From contig OW818680.1 in the NCBI GenBank assembly GCA_942493055.1, positions 2,790,001 through 2,854,000 of the forward strand: DNA of 64,000 nucleotides. The letters are read 5' to 3'. Made by a program: the position numbers and the translations under genes. Source of the stretch: CAIZQW01 sp942493055. Lineage in GTDB: Bacteria > Verrucomicrobiota > Kiritimatiellia > RFP12 > UBA1067. How positions within the stretch are numbered: the stretch's first letter is position 1; the number at the start of each line of letters is the position of its first letter. The notes below the pieces were generated by a model. That model was not told the origin of the DNA. It did no database searches and saw only the letters and a list, made by a program, of their open reading frames with translations. Positions 47,017 through 55,960 of the stretch are shown piece by piece.

Positions 47017-50000
47017 TTAAAACGTCGCTACGGGCGGCTTTCGGATGAACGCCTCTTCGACGGAGCGCACTTTGCAGGAGGAACAACGGCAGCGATCTTT
47101 CCCACCGCCGCAGGTGCCTTCGTGATCGCTTGTCACAAGCGGGTTAAGAGAGGCTTCCACTTTTGTACGCATGGTCTGGTAGCCCTCGTCCGACGTTGAC
47201 TTCCATTTCTCGATCTGCCCCCACCCGCCGGCAGAGAGGGCCAGCGGAGCCTTCAGCACGCGGCTCTCCTCGATGCACCCATTATTGACCAGCGCCTCAA
47301 AAGGTTGCTTTGCGATTGCCTCGCCCAGCGTGGCCTTCACATAGTCACGAAGCGCCTTCTCGCCTTCCGGATCAACCACGCGGTCTTCGGGGCGATTAAA
47401 GCTGTAATTGCCATACATCTGCACATTGACATCGAGCCATGTGATCACCCGTTCCCAGCTCTGCGGATCCAGATTCGCTTCCCGGGCCTTCCCATGCTTG
47501 AGTAACCAAGCAGGTAAGCCGCACGCATGGGAGAGATAGTCTTTCGGCATGGAGAAGGGGGTCTCGCAATTACGGTCCATCATTTTGTAGTAGTGTGGAT
47601 TCGTAACAAAGGTCTCATACGAGCGGCTCATCCTGACCTTGCCGTTCGGATAACGTTCCGTCTCCCGTTCGACATAAGCCCCGGTGAGATCGACTTTGCC
47701 CTCTGTCTTCTCAAGGCCGTGGCACCGGATACAATAACGGTCCCAGACAGGCTGGACACTCGCAACATAATTAAACCCCTTCTTTGCGTCTGGCCCGGGA
47801 ATCGGCTGCGGAATGAAGGGCTTTATACCCGTATAATTCATAGGAGGAGGCGATTTCATGCGGTCATCATGGCAGCCCACGCAACTCGCGCGTTCACCAT
47901 CCTGCAAATAGATAAACGAGCGCATATTCATCACGCACATTTTATTCTCATCCAGGAGTTGAAGCTGCACAGGCGTCCGAGACGGAAGCTCAAAGGCGGT
48001 CGAACCATCTGCCTTTACAGGCACCGTCCCAAGCACACCCTTTGCGACTTCATCCATGACCCAGCCGCGATGCGGCACGCGCGGGGTCGGTTGATTGAAG
48101 AGCGAATTGATGCGGATATATTTCACGCTCCCCGTAGGGATGGCATGCATACTTTCGTAAACGTTCTGAACATAAAAGATCCCAGAGTGACCCTCGGTCC
48201 GGTTACTCAGCAAGGAGGGCAACACTGGAGGGACAGGCCGCGGCTGGATGGGCAGCGATGTAAAGCACGAGGCATTCTCGGCAGGCGTATAAATTTTTTC
48301 GCGATAGGCTTTGCCATTGTGATGAAAGACTAAGTAGAGCGCGTATTGCCGGTTCGGATTGTGCTGATGCGGACCCTTCGCCCACGAGGCAAAGAAAAGT
48401 TTTTCCGATAAGGGATAGGGAGCCATATACGTATCCGTCTCCCATCCCTCGGCTTCCGGATATTTAATGTCTGGCGTCAGGCGCGTAATCGGAGCAGGTC
48501 CTTCAAGCCCCTTCTGCGTATCCACCAGAATGATGCATCCAGCAGTATAGGAGTGATGCGCCGTTGCCGTGGCCATCACCTTGGTGCTATTGGGGATTGG
48601 CCGCGGTTCAGCGATCGACTGCGGAGACGTGGTGAGATTGCCATAATAATTCGCCGCACCCGTGCCATCCGGCTTCATGGTCCACAACTTATGGAACAGA
48701 CAATCGTGCCGGTTGACATACTCCCAGCGATTATAGATGATGCGTCCGTCGTTCAACACCGCAGGGTCAATCTCATTGGCTTCACCCCAGCTCAATGTCC
48801 GAATATCATTGCCGGCCAGATTGCCGCGATGGATGAGAAAGGCCGGCGCATTGCGCCCGGCATGACAGCGCGCAATATTCTGACTGCGCGTCGACGTGAA
48901 GACGAAATCGCCGTCAGGCAGATAGTGCGGATCAAAATCCTCAATCATCACCGTGAAATAATTATCGCGCCGCGTCTTCTCCCAAGGATCAGCAGTCGTG
49001 CCGGTCACCTGCCGGACACCGGAGCCATCCACCTTTGCCTCGTACACCAAGAAACGGCGCCTTTGAACATCCTTTTCCGTATGGTCGCAAAAACCGAAGA
49101 GTACGCGGGTGCCGTCGTAGGACAGATCAGGATGTTGCGTGCATCCCGGAGGCAGTGCATCACGCGTCAGCCAGCGTTCGAGGGGCTTATCCTGCTTCCA
49201 CGCTTCAAGCACGAGCAACCCCGGCGCGGTCTTGTTGTTACGGCCCAGATACTGATCGACGTTGTGATCGTATGATGTCACATAGCGGACATCCACCAGA
49301 AGATCGCGGAACTGGAGCGCGGGATGCGACAGCAGAATCCGGCGCCGCAAGGTCGCAAGCTTCACGCCGAAAGCATCCATGGCTTCCTTGCCCTTCTTCC
49401 GTTCTGCAACCGCTTGTTGTTTCAGCTGATCAATTTCTGATTTGAAGGTTGCGACCGACACCCCCTCGCCTGTCATGAAATCACATACCGCATCAATTTG
49501 CTCAACCTCGCCATCGAACGCCCGATAGACCCGCGTACGCGTCAGCAGATCAAAATAGAGTGTGAGCCATTCAAGTTCGCCGCCAACTTTCTTTGTGGCT
49601 TTGATTTCTTCAAACCGCTTTTTTAATTCGGGCTCGTCGCCACACTGGTCAAACAATTTCTGGATGGCGGTTTCCACAGTGATTGTGCCCGGCAGTCTGA
49701 TCCAGTCCCAAAATGCCAGCGGGCCATCCTCCGCAGACTCCTTCCACTCCTTTTCAAACTGCTCTGTCCGCATTGGACTCAACTGCCCGCCCTTTTGCAA
49801 CTGTTCTAATTGTTTTGGTGTTGGCTTTGACTGGACCGAGAACATTCCTATAGCCGCAGGATGGGATGACTGTTGCAACCCGGCCTTGGCTGTAAAACGC
49901 GTATATTTTTTCCCTACTGAGAAGGCCACGCAACTGTCAACATGGGCAAAGAATCCAAAGGCCATCCGTTCCTTGCCGATGAAGGCCTCGTGGTGGTTGT

Positions 50001-50400
50001 GTCCCGGCAGGTCAATGCGCAGATCGCTCCAGCCGACCGTGTAGAGGTCGGGGGGCAATTCTGTGAGCGGCGTCTCTTTGCCGGCTGCATCATAAAGTGT
50101 TGGCTCGCCCCAATACGTATGTCCGCCGCCATGCGAACCGGTTATCACGAGACAGAGGGTGTCCGCGCCTGTTATGTCAACCGACAGCGGGACGGCCTTC
50201 CCGTATGGCACCTTCTCTGTGGTGACCGTCTGGAAAGCCTCGGGCTGTGCAGCGGAAGCAACCATGTTTGTTTGCGCACGCTGATAGATCTGGTGCAGTT
50301 TTGACATGGCTCTGCACAGCACGTCGACTGGCATTTTTTCTGCATAAGCGCAGATATGAAGTGAAAGCACAACGATACCCGCAATAGAACCCCTGAACAT
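47017..50400 (-). CDS. Secreted dihaem HZS-alpha-related protein with NPCBM-like N-domain
   Basis: A 1127-residue exported protein with a signal peptide (LSLHICAYA). An NPCBM/NEW2-like carbohydrate-associated region (about 60-165; DITGADTLCLVITGS, YWGEPTLYDAAG) is followed by a long propeller-like region related to the hydrazine-synthase alpha middle domain (PDLSYDGTRVLFGFC, DFDPHYLPDGDFVFTSTRS, DGRIIYNRWEYVNR). Two c-type haem sites follow: CVGCH (840-844) and CIRCH (890-894). The tail has a Cys cluster at 1097, 1104, 1106 and 1109 (C-x6-C-x-C-x2-C), possibly a metal site. True hydrazine synthesis is not implied; HZS-alpha-like cytochromes are frequent in PVC bacteria with unknown roles. It shares operator site B with the DUF1080 gene at 50654. 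Confidence 0.75.
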   Translation of the reverse strand: MFRGSIAGIVVLSLHICAYAEKMPVDVLCRAMSKLHQIYQRAQTNMVASAAQPEAFQTVTTEKVPYGKAVPLSVDITGADTLCLVITGSHGGGHTYWGEPTLYDAAGKETPLTELPPDLYTVGWSDLRIDLPGHNHHEAFIGKERMAFGFFAHVDSCVAFSVGKKYTRFTAKAGLQQSSHPAAIGMFSVQSKPTPKQLEQLQKGGQLSPMRTEQFEKEWKESAEDGPLAFWDWIRLPGTITVETAIQKLFDQCGDEPELKKRFEEIKATKKVGGELEWLTLYFDLLTRTRVYRAFDGEVEQIDAVCDFMTGEGVSVATFKSEIDQLKQQAVAERKKGKEAMDAFGVKLATLRRRILLSHPALQFRDLLVDVRYVTSYDHNVDQYLGRNNKTAPGLLVLEAWKQDKPLERWLTRDALPPGCTQHPDLSYDGTRVLFGFCDHTEKDVQRRRFLVYEAKVDGSGVRQVTGTTADPWEKTRRDNYFTVMIEDFDPHYLPDGDFVFTSTRSQNIARCHAGRNAPAFLIHRGNLAGNDIRTLSWGEANEIDPAVLNDGRIIYNRWEYVNRHDCLFHKLWTMKPDGTGAANYYGNLTTSPQSIAEPRPIPNSTKVMATATAHHSYTAGCIILVDTQKGLEGPAPITRLTPDIKYPEAEGWETDTYMAPYPLSEKLFFASWAKGPHQHNPNRQYALYLVFHHNGKAYREKIYTPAENASCFTSLPIQPRPVPPVLPSLLSNRTEGHSGIFYVQNVYESMHAIPTGSVKYIRINSLFNQPTPRVPHRGWVMDEVAKGVLGTVPVKADGSTAFELPSRTPVQLQLLDENKMCVMNMRSFIYLQDGERASCVGCHDDRMKSPPPMNYTGIKPFIPQPIPGPDAKKGFNYVASVQPVWDRYCIRCHGLEKTEGKVDLTGAYVERETERYPNGKVRMSRSYETFVTNPHYYKMMDRNCETPFSMPKDYLSHACGLPAWLLKHGKAREANLDPQSWERVITWLDVNVQMYGNYSFNRPEDRVVDPEGEKALRDYVKATLGEAIAKQPFEALVNNGCIEESRVLKAPLALSAGGWGQIEKWKSTSDEGYQTMRTKVEASLNPLVTSDHEGTCGGGKDRCRCSSCKVRSVEEAFIRKPPVATF

Positions 50401-50520
50401 GTCCGCCCCCCTGATTTAGTTTGGAAGAGTATAGTTCTGAAACCCGTTCACGGCAATCCAATTTTAAGGGGATCTCAAAACAGGATGCCTTTATGGGCTT
50501 GCTCGTCCCCCTTCCATTAA

Positions 50521-50571
50521 ATGATACACCATAATCTCATTAGTTCTATTTTTGAGATTATGGTGTATCAT
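50521..50571. promoter_or_regulatory. Inverted-repeat operator candidate, site B
   Basis: ATGATACACCATAATCTCA (50521-50539) and its perfect complement (50553-50571) are separated by 13 bases. The core half-site CCATAATCTCA is shared with site A at 39633-39668. It lies 120 bases from the minus-strand start (50400) and 82 bases from the plus-strand start (50654). Confidence 0.7.
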
Positions 50572-50653
50572 CATTGTTTAAATTGCTGTTGCTTGTTGTG
50601 GCTTCTTAGGGTAATGTAAAGGTACATTATTATTTAACTAAGGAGGATGATTC

Positions 50654-51643
50654 ATGAAGAAGGTTTTGTTTGCTGTCGGGTGCGCAGGTCTTTTTTTGGG
50701 TTCAGCAGCTTTTGCAGATGAAGCGGCCAAGCCGTATGTCGGTTACTGGGCGGTCAATCTGAATGGCGGCGCGGGCTGGATGGGAATTGAACAGGCGGAC
50801 TGCGGTGCCTTGTCAGGCAGCATCTTGTGGGGCGGCGGAAGTCCCCTCAAATATGAGAAGGTCAACGTCGAGAATGGCGCCTTGGTGCTGACACGTACCC
50901 TGACCTCCAAGAAGGATGGCAAGGAGGAGAAGAAGACCGAGAAGATCACAGTCAAGGCCGATAACGGTCAGTTGCTCATGACCAAGGTCGTTGTGGAACA
51001 GGATGGCAAGGAGAACGGCAAGGCTGAATACAAGGGCAATAAGATCAAGCCTCTCCCTGCGAAGCCGGATCTGGCAAAGGTGAAATTCGGCGAACCGATC
51101 AAGTTGTTTGAGAAGGGACTCGAGGGCTGGGTCGCCATGAATCCGAAGGCGTTCAATGGCTGGAGCATGAAGGATGGCGTCCTCTCCAACCGCGTGCTGG
51201 ACGAGAACGGCAAGAACAAGCACGGCACCAATCTCCGGACCGTGGCAACAACCTTTGAAGATTTCAATTTGAAGACCGAAGCCTGCATGGCCAAGGGCGG
51301 AAATAGCGGCATCTATCTGCGCGGCATCTATGAGATTCAGATGGCCGACACCTTCGGCAAAGGCGTAGACTGCCACAACATGGGCGCGCTCTATGGACGC
51401 GTTACACCGCTGGTCGCAGCCGAGAAGCCCGCAGGCGAATGGCAGACCGTGGATATCACGCTCTGCGACCGCCATGTGACCGTGATCTTGAACGGCAAGA
51501 AGCTTATCGACAACCAACCCGCTGTCGGCGTCACGGGCGGCGCCATCACCTGCGACGAATTCGTCCCAGGCCCCATCTACCTCCAAGGCGATCACACCAA
51601 CGTCGATTACCGGAACATGGTCCTCACTCCGATCATCAAGTAA
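50654..51643 (+). CDS. Secreted DUF1080 protein (3-keto-disaccharide hydrolase-like)
   Basis: A 329-residue exported protein with a signal peptide ending near SAAFA (about residue 21). Residues 22-140 form a Lys-rich beta domain (KPYVGYWAVNLNGGAGWMGI) without an assigned family. Residues 145-329 are a DUF1080 domain: IKLFEKGLEGWVAMNP, NLRTVATTFEDFNLKTEACMAKGGNSGIYLRGIYEIQM, ALYGRVTPLVAAEKPAGEWQTVDI and PIYLQGDHTNVDYRNM. DUF1080 members include 3-keto-glycoside hydrolases and lectin-like folds, so it may cleave or bind oxidised sugars. AAGGAGG lies seven bases before the ATG. A weak promoter (TTGCTT, 17 bases, TAATGT) is at 50589-50617, just downstream of operator site B. Confidence 0.85.
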   Translation: MKKVLFAVGCAGLFLGSAAFADEAAKPYVGYWAVNLNGGAGWMGIEQADCGALSGSILWGGGSPLKYEKVNVENGALVLTRTLTSKKDGKEEKKTEKITVKADNGQLLMTKVVVEQDGKENGKAEYKGNKIKPLPAKPDLAKVKFGEPIKLFEKGLEGWVAMNPKAFNGWSMKDGVLSNRVLDENGKNKHGTNLRTVATTFEDFNLKTEACMAKGGNSGIYLRGIYEIQMADTFGKGVDCHNMGALYGRVTPLVAAEKPAGEWQTVDITLCDRHVTVILNGKKLIDNQPAVGVTGGAITCDEFVPGPIYLQGDHTNVDYRNMVLTPIIK

Positions 51644-51645
51644 CT

Positions 51646-52572
51646 CTAGCTGCTGTAATAGGACTTGGTCAGTCGTGGAAAGACGGTGAAGAGCAAAAGG
51701 AGTGTCATGGCCGGCCAAAGCCCCATGACGCCGCAGGCCACACAGAGACACGCCTGCACCATCATCAGGTTGCGAATATAGCCGCCGATGATGGCGGGCA
51801 TCTCTTGGATGCGGTAGAGCGGTCCGCCCAGGAGCCAGGCGCGCATCAGGGCCATGCACATCAGGAAGACGAACACGGTTGGCGCAACGCCAACCGTTTG
51901 CTTCAGCGCTGTCGCCACGGTGATCACACTTGGCAACGCAATCAGCAGAGCAAGGAAGGGCAGCCAGCGCAAAAAGCCTACGGGCTTCTCCGCCTCAGCC
52001 TCGTGTCTGGCCAGAGCCGTGAAGGCTGCCACGTAGAGCGTCACCCCTGCACTCGCGATAAGCGCCGGCAGAAGAAGCGAGGTCGGCGACTGCATGAACC
52101 ATTCCGGCCGGGCCGCCGCTGCGCCGATCAGCAGACTCAACCCCCTGCAGGCCCCCATGGCAAGCGCTCCTGCCACAGGTCTGTTCTTAAGCTTTGCATT
52201 ATACAGGAGGATCGTTGCTGCAAGAAGTGCCGCCACAATCAGGGCGGCCTGGCCGGCAAAAAGCGCTACATTCAGTCCTGACAAGGCTGCGGCAATCGCT
52301 GCCATCCGCGCCTGGGGAATGGTGATCTCGCCTGCCGGCAGCGGACGCTCCGGGCGCTCAGCACGGTCCACCTCGACATCAACGATATCGTTCACCGCCA
52401 AGCCGAACAGGTAGAGGAAGAGCGACGCGCCCATGGCCGAAAAGAGCACAATCCCCTGCGAACCCTCGACCTTTCCCGCTGTTGCCAACAAGAAGCCAGC
52501 CAGCGGGTCGCCGGGGACGGTCAGCAGATTGGGGAGCCTGAAGAGGCGGAACCAGGGACGCAGTGTTGTCAT
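51646..52572 (-). CDS. UbiA-family prenyltransferase-like membrane protein
   Basis: A 308-residue membrane protein with eight or nine helices. The first Asp-rich motif of UbiA prenyltransferases is present: NDIVDVEVDRAERPERPLPAG (from Asn61; Asp62, Asp65 and Asp69 in N-D-x-x-D-x-x-x-D). The second Asp-rich motif is replaced by ALARHEAEAEK, as I recall from a PVC subfamily of UbiA-like proteins. It would transfer a prenyl group to an aromatic or other acceptor, but the missing second motif makes the substrate unclear. Its start overlaps the end of the next upstream gene by four bases (ATGA), so the two are co-translated. Confidence 0.75.
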   Translation of the reverse strand: MTTLRPWFRLFRLPNLLTVPGDPLAGFLLATAGKVEGSQGIVLFSAMGASLFLYLFGLAVNDIVDVEVDRAERPERPLPAGEITIPQARMAAIAAALSGLNVALFAGQAALIVAALLAATILLYNAKLKNRPVAGALAMGACRGLSLLIGAAAARPEWFMQSPTSLLLPALIASAGVTLYVAAFTALARHEAEAEKPVGFLRWLPFLALLIALPSVITVATALKQTVGVAPTVFVFLMCMALMRAWLLGGPLYRIQEMPAIIGGYIRNLMMVQACLCVACGVMGLWPAMTLLLLFTVFPRLTKSYYSS

Positions 52573-53180
52573 TTCACATCCAGTCGAACAGCCAAAACGG
52601 CATTAGAAAAATGAATCGCCTCGGGCAAGAAGAAGACCTGCCACTCGGAATTATCCAGGTGCCGGAATTCAAGATCCAGCCCCAAAGGGTCGCTCCGCTT
52701 AATGGCGGGCATCCCCAAGAAGGTGCGCGAGAGGTCGTTGGTCATGAGCGTCGCCACTTCGCGACGGCGGTCAACCGCAAAAAACTGATACCGATCCGCT
52801 ATCTTTTCCGGCAACACGATGTAGTACCGTGTCGGCATGGCTAAAGGACGGTAGAGGACGGCATTCGTGTAGGTCTGTCCATTATACGAATAGCTGACCT
52901 TGGGAAAGTCGCTCCGGACCAGCGGCGGGTTTAGCAAAATGACCAGCGCCACACTAATCACGATGAGGGCTGCGGCCGCCTTCAGTACATCCGGCAACAG
53001 ATGCCGGAGCCGACTGGCCGGCACGCCAGCACCTTGAGGTTGAACGGGTGATGGATCGAGCGCCACGACAGCGTCGAGAGCTTCGGATCCCTTCGCTTCT
53101 GCGGATACGTCCGAAACATCGCCAACAGCTTCGGCAACGATCTCGATCTTGGCCTTATTGCCTGTCTTGTTCTTCTTCAC
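52569..53180 (-). CDS. Uncharacterised single-pass membrane protein
   Basis: A 203-residue protein. Residues 1-60 are Lys/Ala/Glu-rich cytoplasmic low complexity, one membrane helix is at about 65-86 (DVLKAAAALIVISVALVILL), and the outer 115 residues form a beta-rich domain (SYSYNGQTYTNAVLYRPLAMPTRYYIVLP). No family is recognised. It overlaps the start of the ubiA-like gene by four bases and follows the GHKL ATPase gene by 16 bases, so the three form one operon; a shared role at the membrane is plausible. Confidence 0.55.
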   Translation of the reverse strand: MKKNKTGNKAKIEIVAEAVGDVSDVSAEAKGSEALDAVVALDPSPVQPQGAGVPASRLRHLLPDVLKAAAALIVISVALVILLNPPLVRSDFPKVSYSYNGQTYTNAVLYRPLAMPTRYYIVLPEKIADRYQFFAVDRRREVATLMTNDLSRTFLGMPAIKRSDPLGLDLEFRHLDNSEWQVFFLPEAIHFSNAVLAVRLDVK

Positions 53181-53196
53181 AAACGGCTAAACTTCC

Positions 53197-54438
53197 CTAC
53201 TTCTTTCCCTTAGCAGGTGCAGCGAGCTTCTGCAACTCCTTGCGCGTCTTTTGGGGGAGCCCCAAAACCTCGCCAAACATCTGGACCGTGCTCTCCGGAC
53301 GCGCATCCAACATCTCCTGCATCATTTTAAAAATAAACTTCTTCTCAACAATTGACAACGTATCAAAATTATCCGAATACGAACGGAAGGCCAAGGCGCA
53401 GGACTCGAAACGCATGCGCGCAGCAGCCTCCTCGTCGTTTGCTGCTTGGCCGCTGTAAGGATAGACGCCGTCCGCCTGCCACTGCTGCAGCAGCTCGACC
53501 GTCAGCGCTTCGCGGCGTTCCCGGAAGTGGTTGCGCAGGGTCTCACGCGTCGCATCCAGGAAAGCCTTGACCTCCGGGTGCAGCTCTTCGAGCACCAGCA
53601 AATTCTCTTCATGCAGCGGAACAAAGCGCTCGGAGACTAAATATGCCGTGTAGTTGAACCCGCTTCCTGTCCGGACAGCGGCATCCACCTCATGGAGCGC
53701 GAAACCATCTCCATTGCAGAATACGATCTTGCTGCGGCTCTGGCGGGTCTTCCATTCAATCACTTGCAGCTCCGCACGCGTGCCATCCGAAGCCTTCAGG
53801 TGATACGTGTTGTTGGCGCGCTGGACAATGACCGGATTGACCAGGAGACCCTGAAAATAGATGCGCACATTCGGATACGCCTTCAGGTAAAGTGCAAAGT
53901 TGGAGGCGAGCTGCTGGACCACCCAGCTCGCATCGAGCAGCGAACTGATCGGGTTCGTGATGTTCGCAATCAGAATTTCAGTCCCCGTAGCAGGCCCGGG
54001 CGTCTCAACGTCACTCAGCGTGAAATGGCCCGGGTTCTCCGCATCGCCGGAAAGGATGAAGGAACGAAGCCCCGACTCCATCTGCATCGTGGTCTTCCAC
54101 TCCACATGGTTCCCGAGGGAAAAAGCCTTGAATCTGCCTCTCCCCTTCCGGCCATGCAACACACGACCGGAAATCAAGGTCTTTGTCGCATCCCGCTTCC
54201 ATGAGCCGCCCAAATTACCAAAATAGGTGTCAGCCTGTGACGCATTGATGCCCGTGCCGTCATCCGAAATCCGAACAGCGTCAACGCCGCCCAGCGCATT
54301 CTGAATGACATCCACCTTCACATCAAACGCATCCGCGTCCAACGCATTCCAGATGAGTTCTGAAAGCGCCTGGATCGGCGAAGCCGTGCAGAGGGACAAG
54401 ATATGATCTTTTTGGGCTTGTACAAAAATTTCCTTCAT
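53197..54438 (-). CDS. Stand-alone GHKL ATPase (Hsp90/MutL/MORC-like fold)
   Basis: A 413-residue soluble protein. It carries the Bergerat ATP-binding fold: N-box ELIWNALDADA (Glu27, Asn31), G1 box DDGTGI (59-64) and G2 box GRKGRGRFKAFSLG (96-109). A transducer-like middle part (about 160-290) and a helical tail ending in KGKK follow. It has no histidine-kinase phosphorylation site and no Hsp90 C-terminal dimerisation domain. HATPase_c_3 proteins of this kind occur in DNA repair, chromatin-like and some anti-phage contexts; no partner of a known defence system is nearby. Whether it works alone is unknown. Its start has an AGGAG-like site (CGAGGAGTGACAATAC) and rnfE is divergent. Confidence 0.8.
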   Translation of the reverse strand: MKEIFVQAQKDHILSLCTASPIQALSELIWNALDADAFDVKVDVIQNALGGVDAVRISDDGTGINASQADTYFGNLGGSWKRDATKTLISGRVLHGRKGRGRFKAFSLGNHVEWKTTMQMESGLRSFILSGDAENPGHFTLSDVETPGPATGTEILIANITNPISSLLDASWVVQQLASNFALYLKAYPNVRIYFQGLLVNPVIVQRANNTYHLKASDGTRAELQVIEWKTRQSRSKIVFCNGDGFALHEVDAAVRTGSGFNYTAYLVSERFVPLHEENLLVLEELHPEVKAFLDATRETLRNHFRERREALTVELLQQWQADGVYPYSGQAANDEEAAARMRFESCALAFRSYSDNFDTLSIVEKKFIFKMMQEMLDARPESTVQMFGEVLGLPQKTRKELQKLAAPAKGKK

Positions 54439-54614
54439 GTATTGTCACTCCTCGGGTTAAGAATGGATGCAAAGTATAACAAATTAAGCTATGAGGGGAC
54501 AGAATAAAGTCGGCTTGCCCCATTATTTTTTGTCCGATAATCGACTTTTTTGTTGCGGCAAAAGTTGATGTGCGCCATAATGTGGACGTTTTTCACCATT
54601 ATAAGGTAAAGCCC

Positions 54615-55292
54615 ATGACTTTTTTAGACGTATTGACGCGCGGTCTCATTAAAGAAAACCCGACCTTCCGTCTCGTGCTGGGGATGTGTCCGACCCTGGC
54701 GGTTACAACCTCCCTGGAAAACGCGCTGGGCATGGGCGTTGCAGCCACCTTTGTGCTGATCTGCTCGAACGCCGCAATCTCCGCGCTCCGGAACGTCATC
54801 CCGGCGACCGTGCGTATCCCGGCCTTTATCGTCGTCATCGCCGCCTTCGTGACAACGGTTGACTTGCTGATCCAAGCCTTCGCCCCTGCACTGGCCCAGA
54901 GCCTCGGCATCTTCATCCCGCTGATCGTCGTGAACTGCATCATCCTGGGACGCGCGGAAGCTTTTGCGTGCAAGAACCCTGTCCTGCTCAGCGCCGCAGA
55001 CGGCATCGGCATGGGGCTTGGCTTTACCATCGCCTTAGCTGTGATCGCCACGATCCGCGAATTCATCGGCAACGGTTCGATCACCCTCTGGGGTAAGATC
55101 GCCCTGACAGACCTCCACAGCCATGGGGTCATCCTCTTTGTCTTGCCCGCAGGCGGCTTTATCACGCTCGGACTCATTCTGGCAGGCATCAACCGCCTTC
55201 AGACCCTCGCCGCCCAGAAGCAGGGGCAGCCTATTCCGGCCCCGCTCGATTTCGATTGCCGCCACTGCACGATCTGCAAGTTCGGCAAGTAA
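54615..55292 (+). CDS. rnfE: Rnf electron-transport complex subunit E, orphan
   Basis: A 225-residue membrane subunit of the Rnf/Nqr-type ion-pumping ferredoxin:NAD oxidoreductase. It has six membrane helices and the RnfE signatures RGLIKENPTFRLVLGMCPTLAVTTSLENALGMG, RIPAFIVVIA, NCIILGRAEAFA and DGIGMGLGFT. A tail of about 25 residues ends with CRHCTIC (C-x2-C-x2-C), more Cys than usual. No rnfA, B, C, D or G is next to it, although these are normally in one operon; the divergent neighbour is a GHKL ATPase and the downstream neighbour a phosphatase. The start at 54615 has AAGG upstream; an earlier in-frame ATG at 54570 adds non-conserved residues. Confidence 0.9.
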   Translation: MTFLDVLTRGLIKENPTFRLVLGMCPTLAVTTSLENALGMGVAATFVLICSNAAISALRNVIPATVRIPAFIVVIAAFVTTVDLLIQAFAPALAQSLGIFIPLIVVNCIILGRAEAFACKNPVLLSAADGIGMGLGFTIALAVIATIREFIGNGSITLWGKIALTDLHSHGVILFVLPAGGFITLGLILAGINRLQTLAAQKQGQPIPAPLDFDCRHCTICKFGK

Positions 55293-55301
55293 GCGAAATG
55301 C

Positions 55302-55329
55302 AGTTCTAAAGTTCGAGAGTTCTAAAGTT
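55302..55329. repeat. 28-bp AGTTCTAAAGTT repeat behind rnfE
   Basis: The same 28 bases occur in inverted orientation at 4772-4799, directly behind the stop of the BNR_4 gene. Here they lie in the convergent gap between rnfE and the HAD phosphatase. Shorter relatives (CTTTAGCACTT, AACTTTAGAACTTC) are at about 580 and 6335. Confidence 0.85.
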
Positions 55330-55960
55330 TTAGAACCCTTAAAAGCTCTAGCGGCTTGTCAATCGCGACGGTGTAGGAGGATTCGCCAAGACTCCCGATT
55401 CCCCACCGGCAGAAGCAGGTCTTCATGTTTGCGTTCTTGCCGGCCTCCATGTCGGTAAAGTGGTCGCCGATCATCCAGTCGTTCGCATCCAGCGTCACCC
55501 CCATGCGCTCGGCCAGCAGGTACATGGGCAGAGGATCGGGCTTCAGCTTCTCACAGTCCCCGCCGCCGATGACCCCCGCGAAACACGCCCACACGCCCAG
55601 CCCCTCAAGGATGGGCCGGATATAGGGCCCTGGCTTATTGGTGACCACACCCAGCGTCCACCCGGCGTCACGCAGGGCCACGAGCGTCTCTTTCATCCCC
55701 GGATAGAGCACGGTATGATCCAAGTTGTGCGCCATGTAGTTGATCTTCTGCCGTTCGCGTAACTGCGGCATGTGGGTGGCCGCCAACTCGGGAATCGACC
55801 GCTGAATCAAGATGCCGATGCCTTCGCCGATGCAGGCAATAATATCTGCGGTAGGCAACATCGCAAGTCCGAAATCCTGCCTCGTCAAGTTGATGCCGAG
55901 CGCAATGTCCTCAAGCGAATCAATCAAAGTTCCGTCCAAGTCAAAGAGTGCTGTTTTCAT
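55322..55960 (-). CDS. gph: HAD-superfamily phosphatase, phosphoglycolate-phosphatase-like
   Basis: A 212-residue haloacid-dehalogenase phosphatase. Motif 1 DLDGTLIDS (nucleophile Asp7 and acid Asp9), a helical cap domain (about 15-85), motif 2 GVVTNKP, motif 3 EKLKPDP with its Lys, and motif 4 MIGDHFTDMEAG are all intact. Phosphoglycolate or a related small phosphate is the default substrate, but pyrophosphatase or 5'-nucleotidase activity is possible. It converges with rnfE, and its stop lies in a repeated AGTTCTAAAGTT module. Confidence 0.8.
   Translation of the reverse strand: MKTALFDLDGTLIDSLEDIALGINLTRQDFGLAMLPTADIIACIGEGIGILIQRSIPELAATHMPQLRERQKINYMAHNLDHTVLYPGMKETLVALRDAGWTLGVVTNKPGPYIRPILEGLGVWACFAGVIGGGDCEKLKPDPLPMYLLAERMGVTLDANDWMIGDHFTDMEAGKNANMKTCFCRWGIGSLGESSYTVAIDKPLELLRVLKL

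Noticed and set aside
47017..50400. Anammox hydrazine synthase subunit
   Set aside because: Only the alpha-like middle region is related; the other subunits are absent, and the protein adds an NPCBM-like domain, so hydrazine synthesis is not supported.
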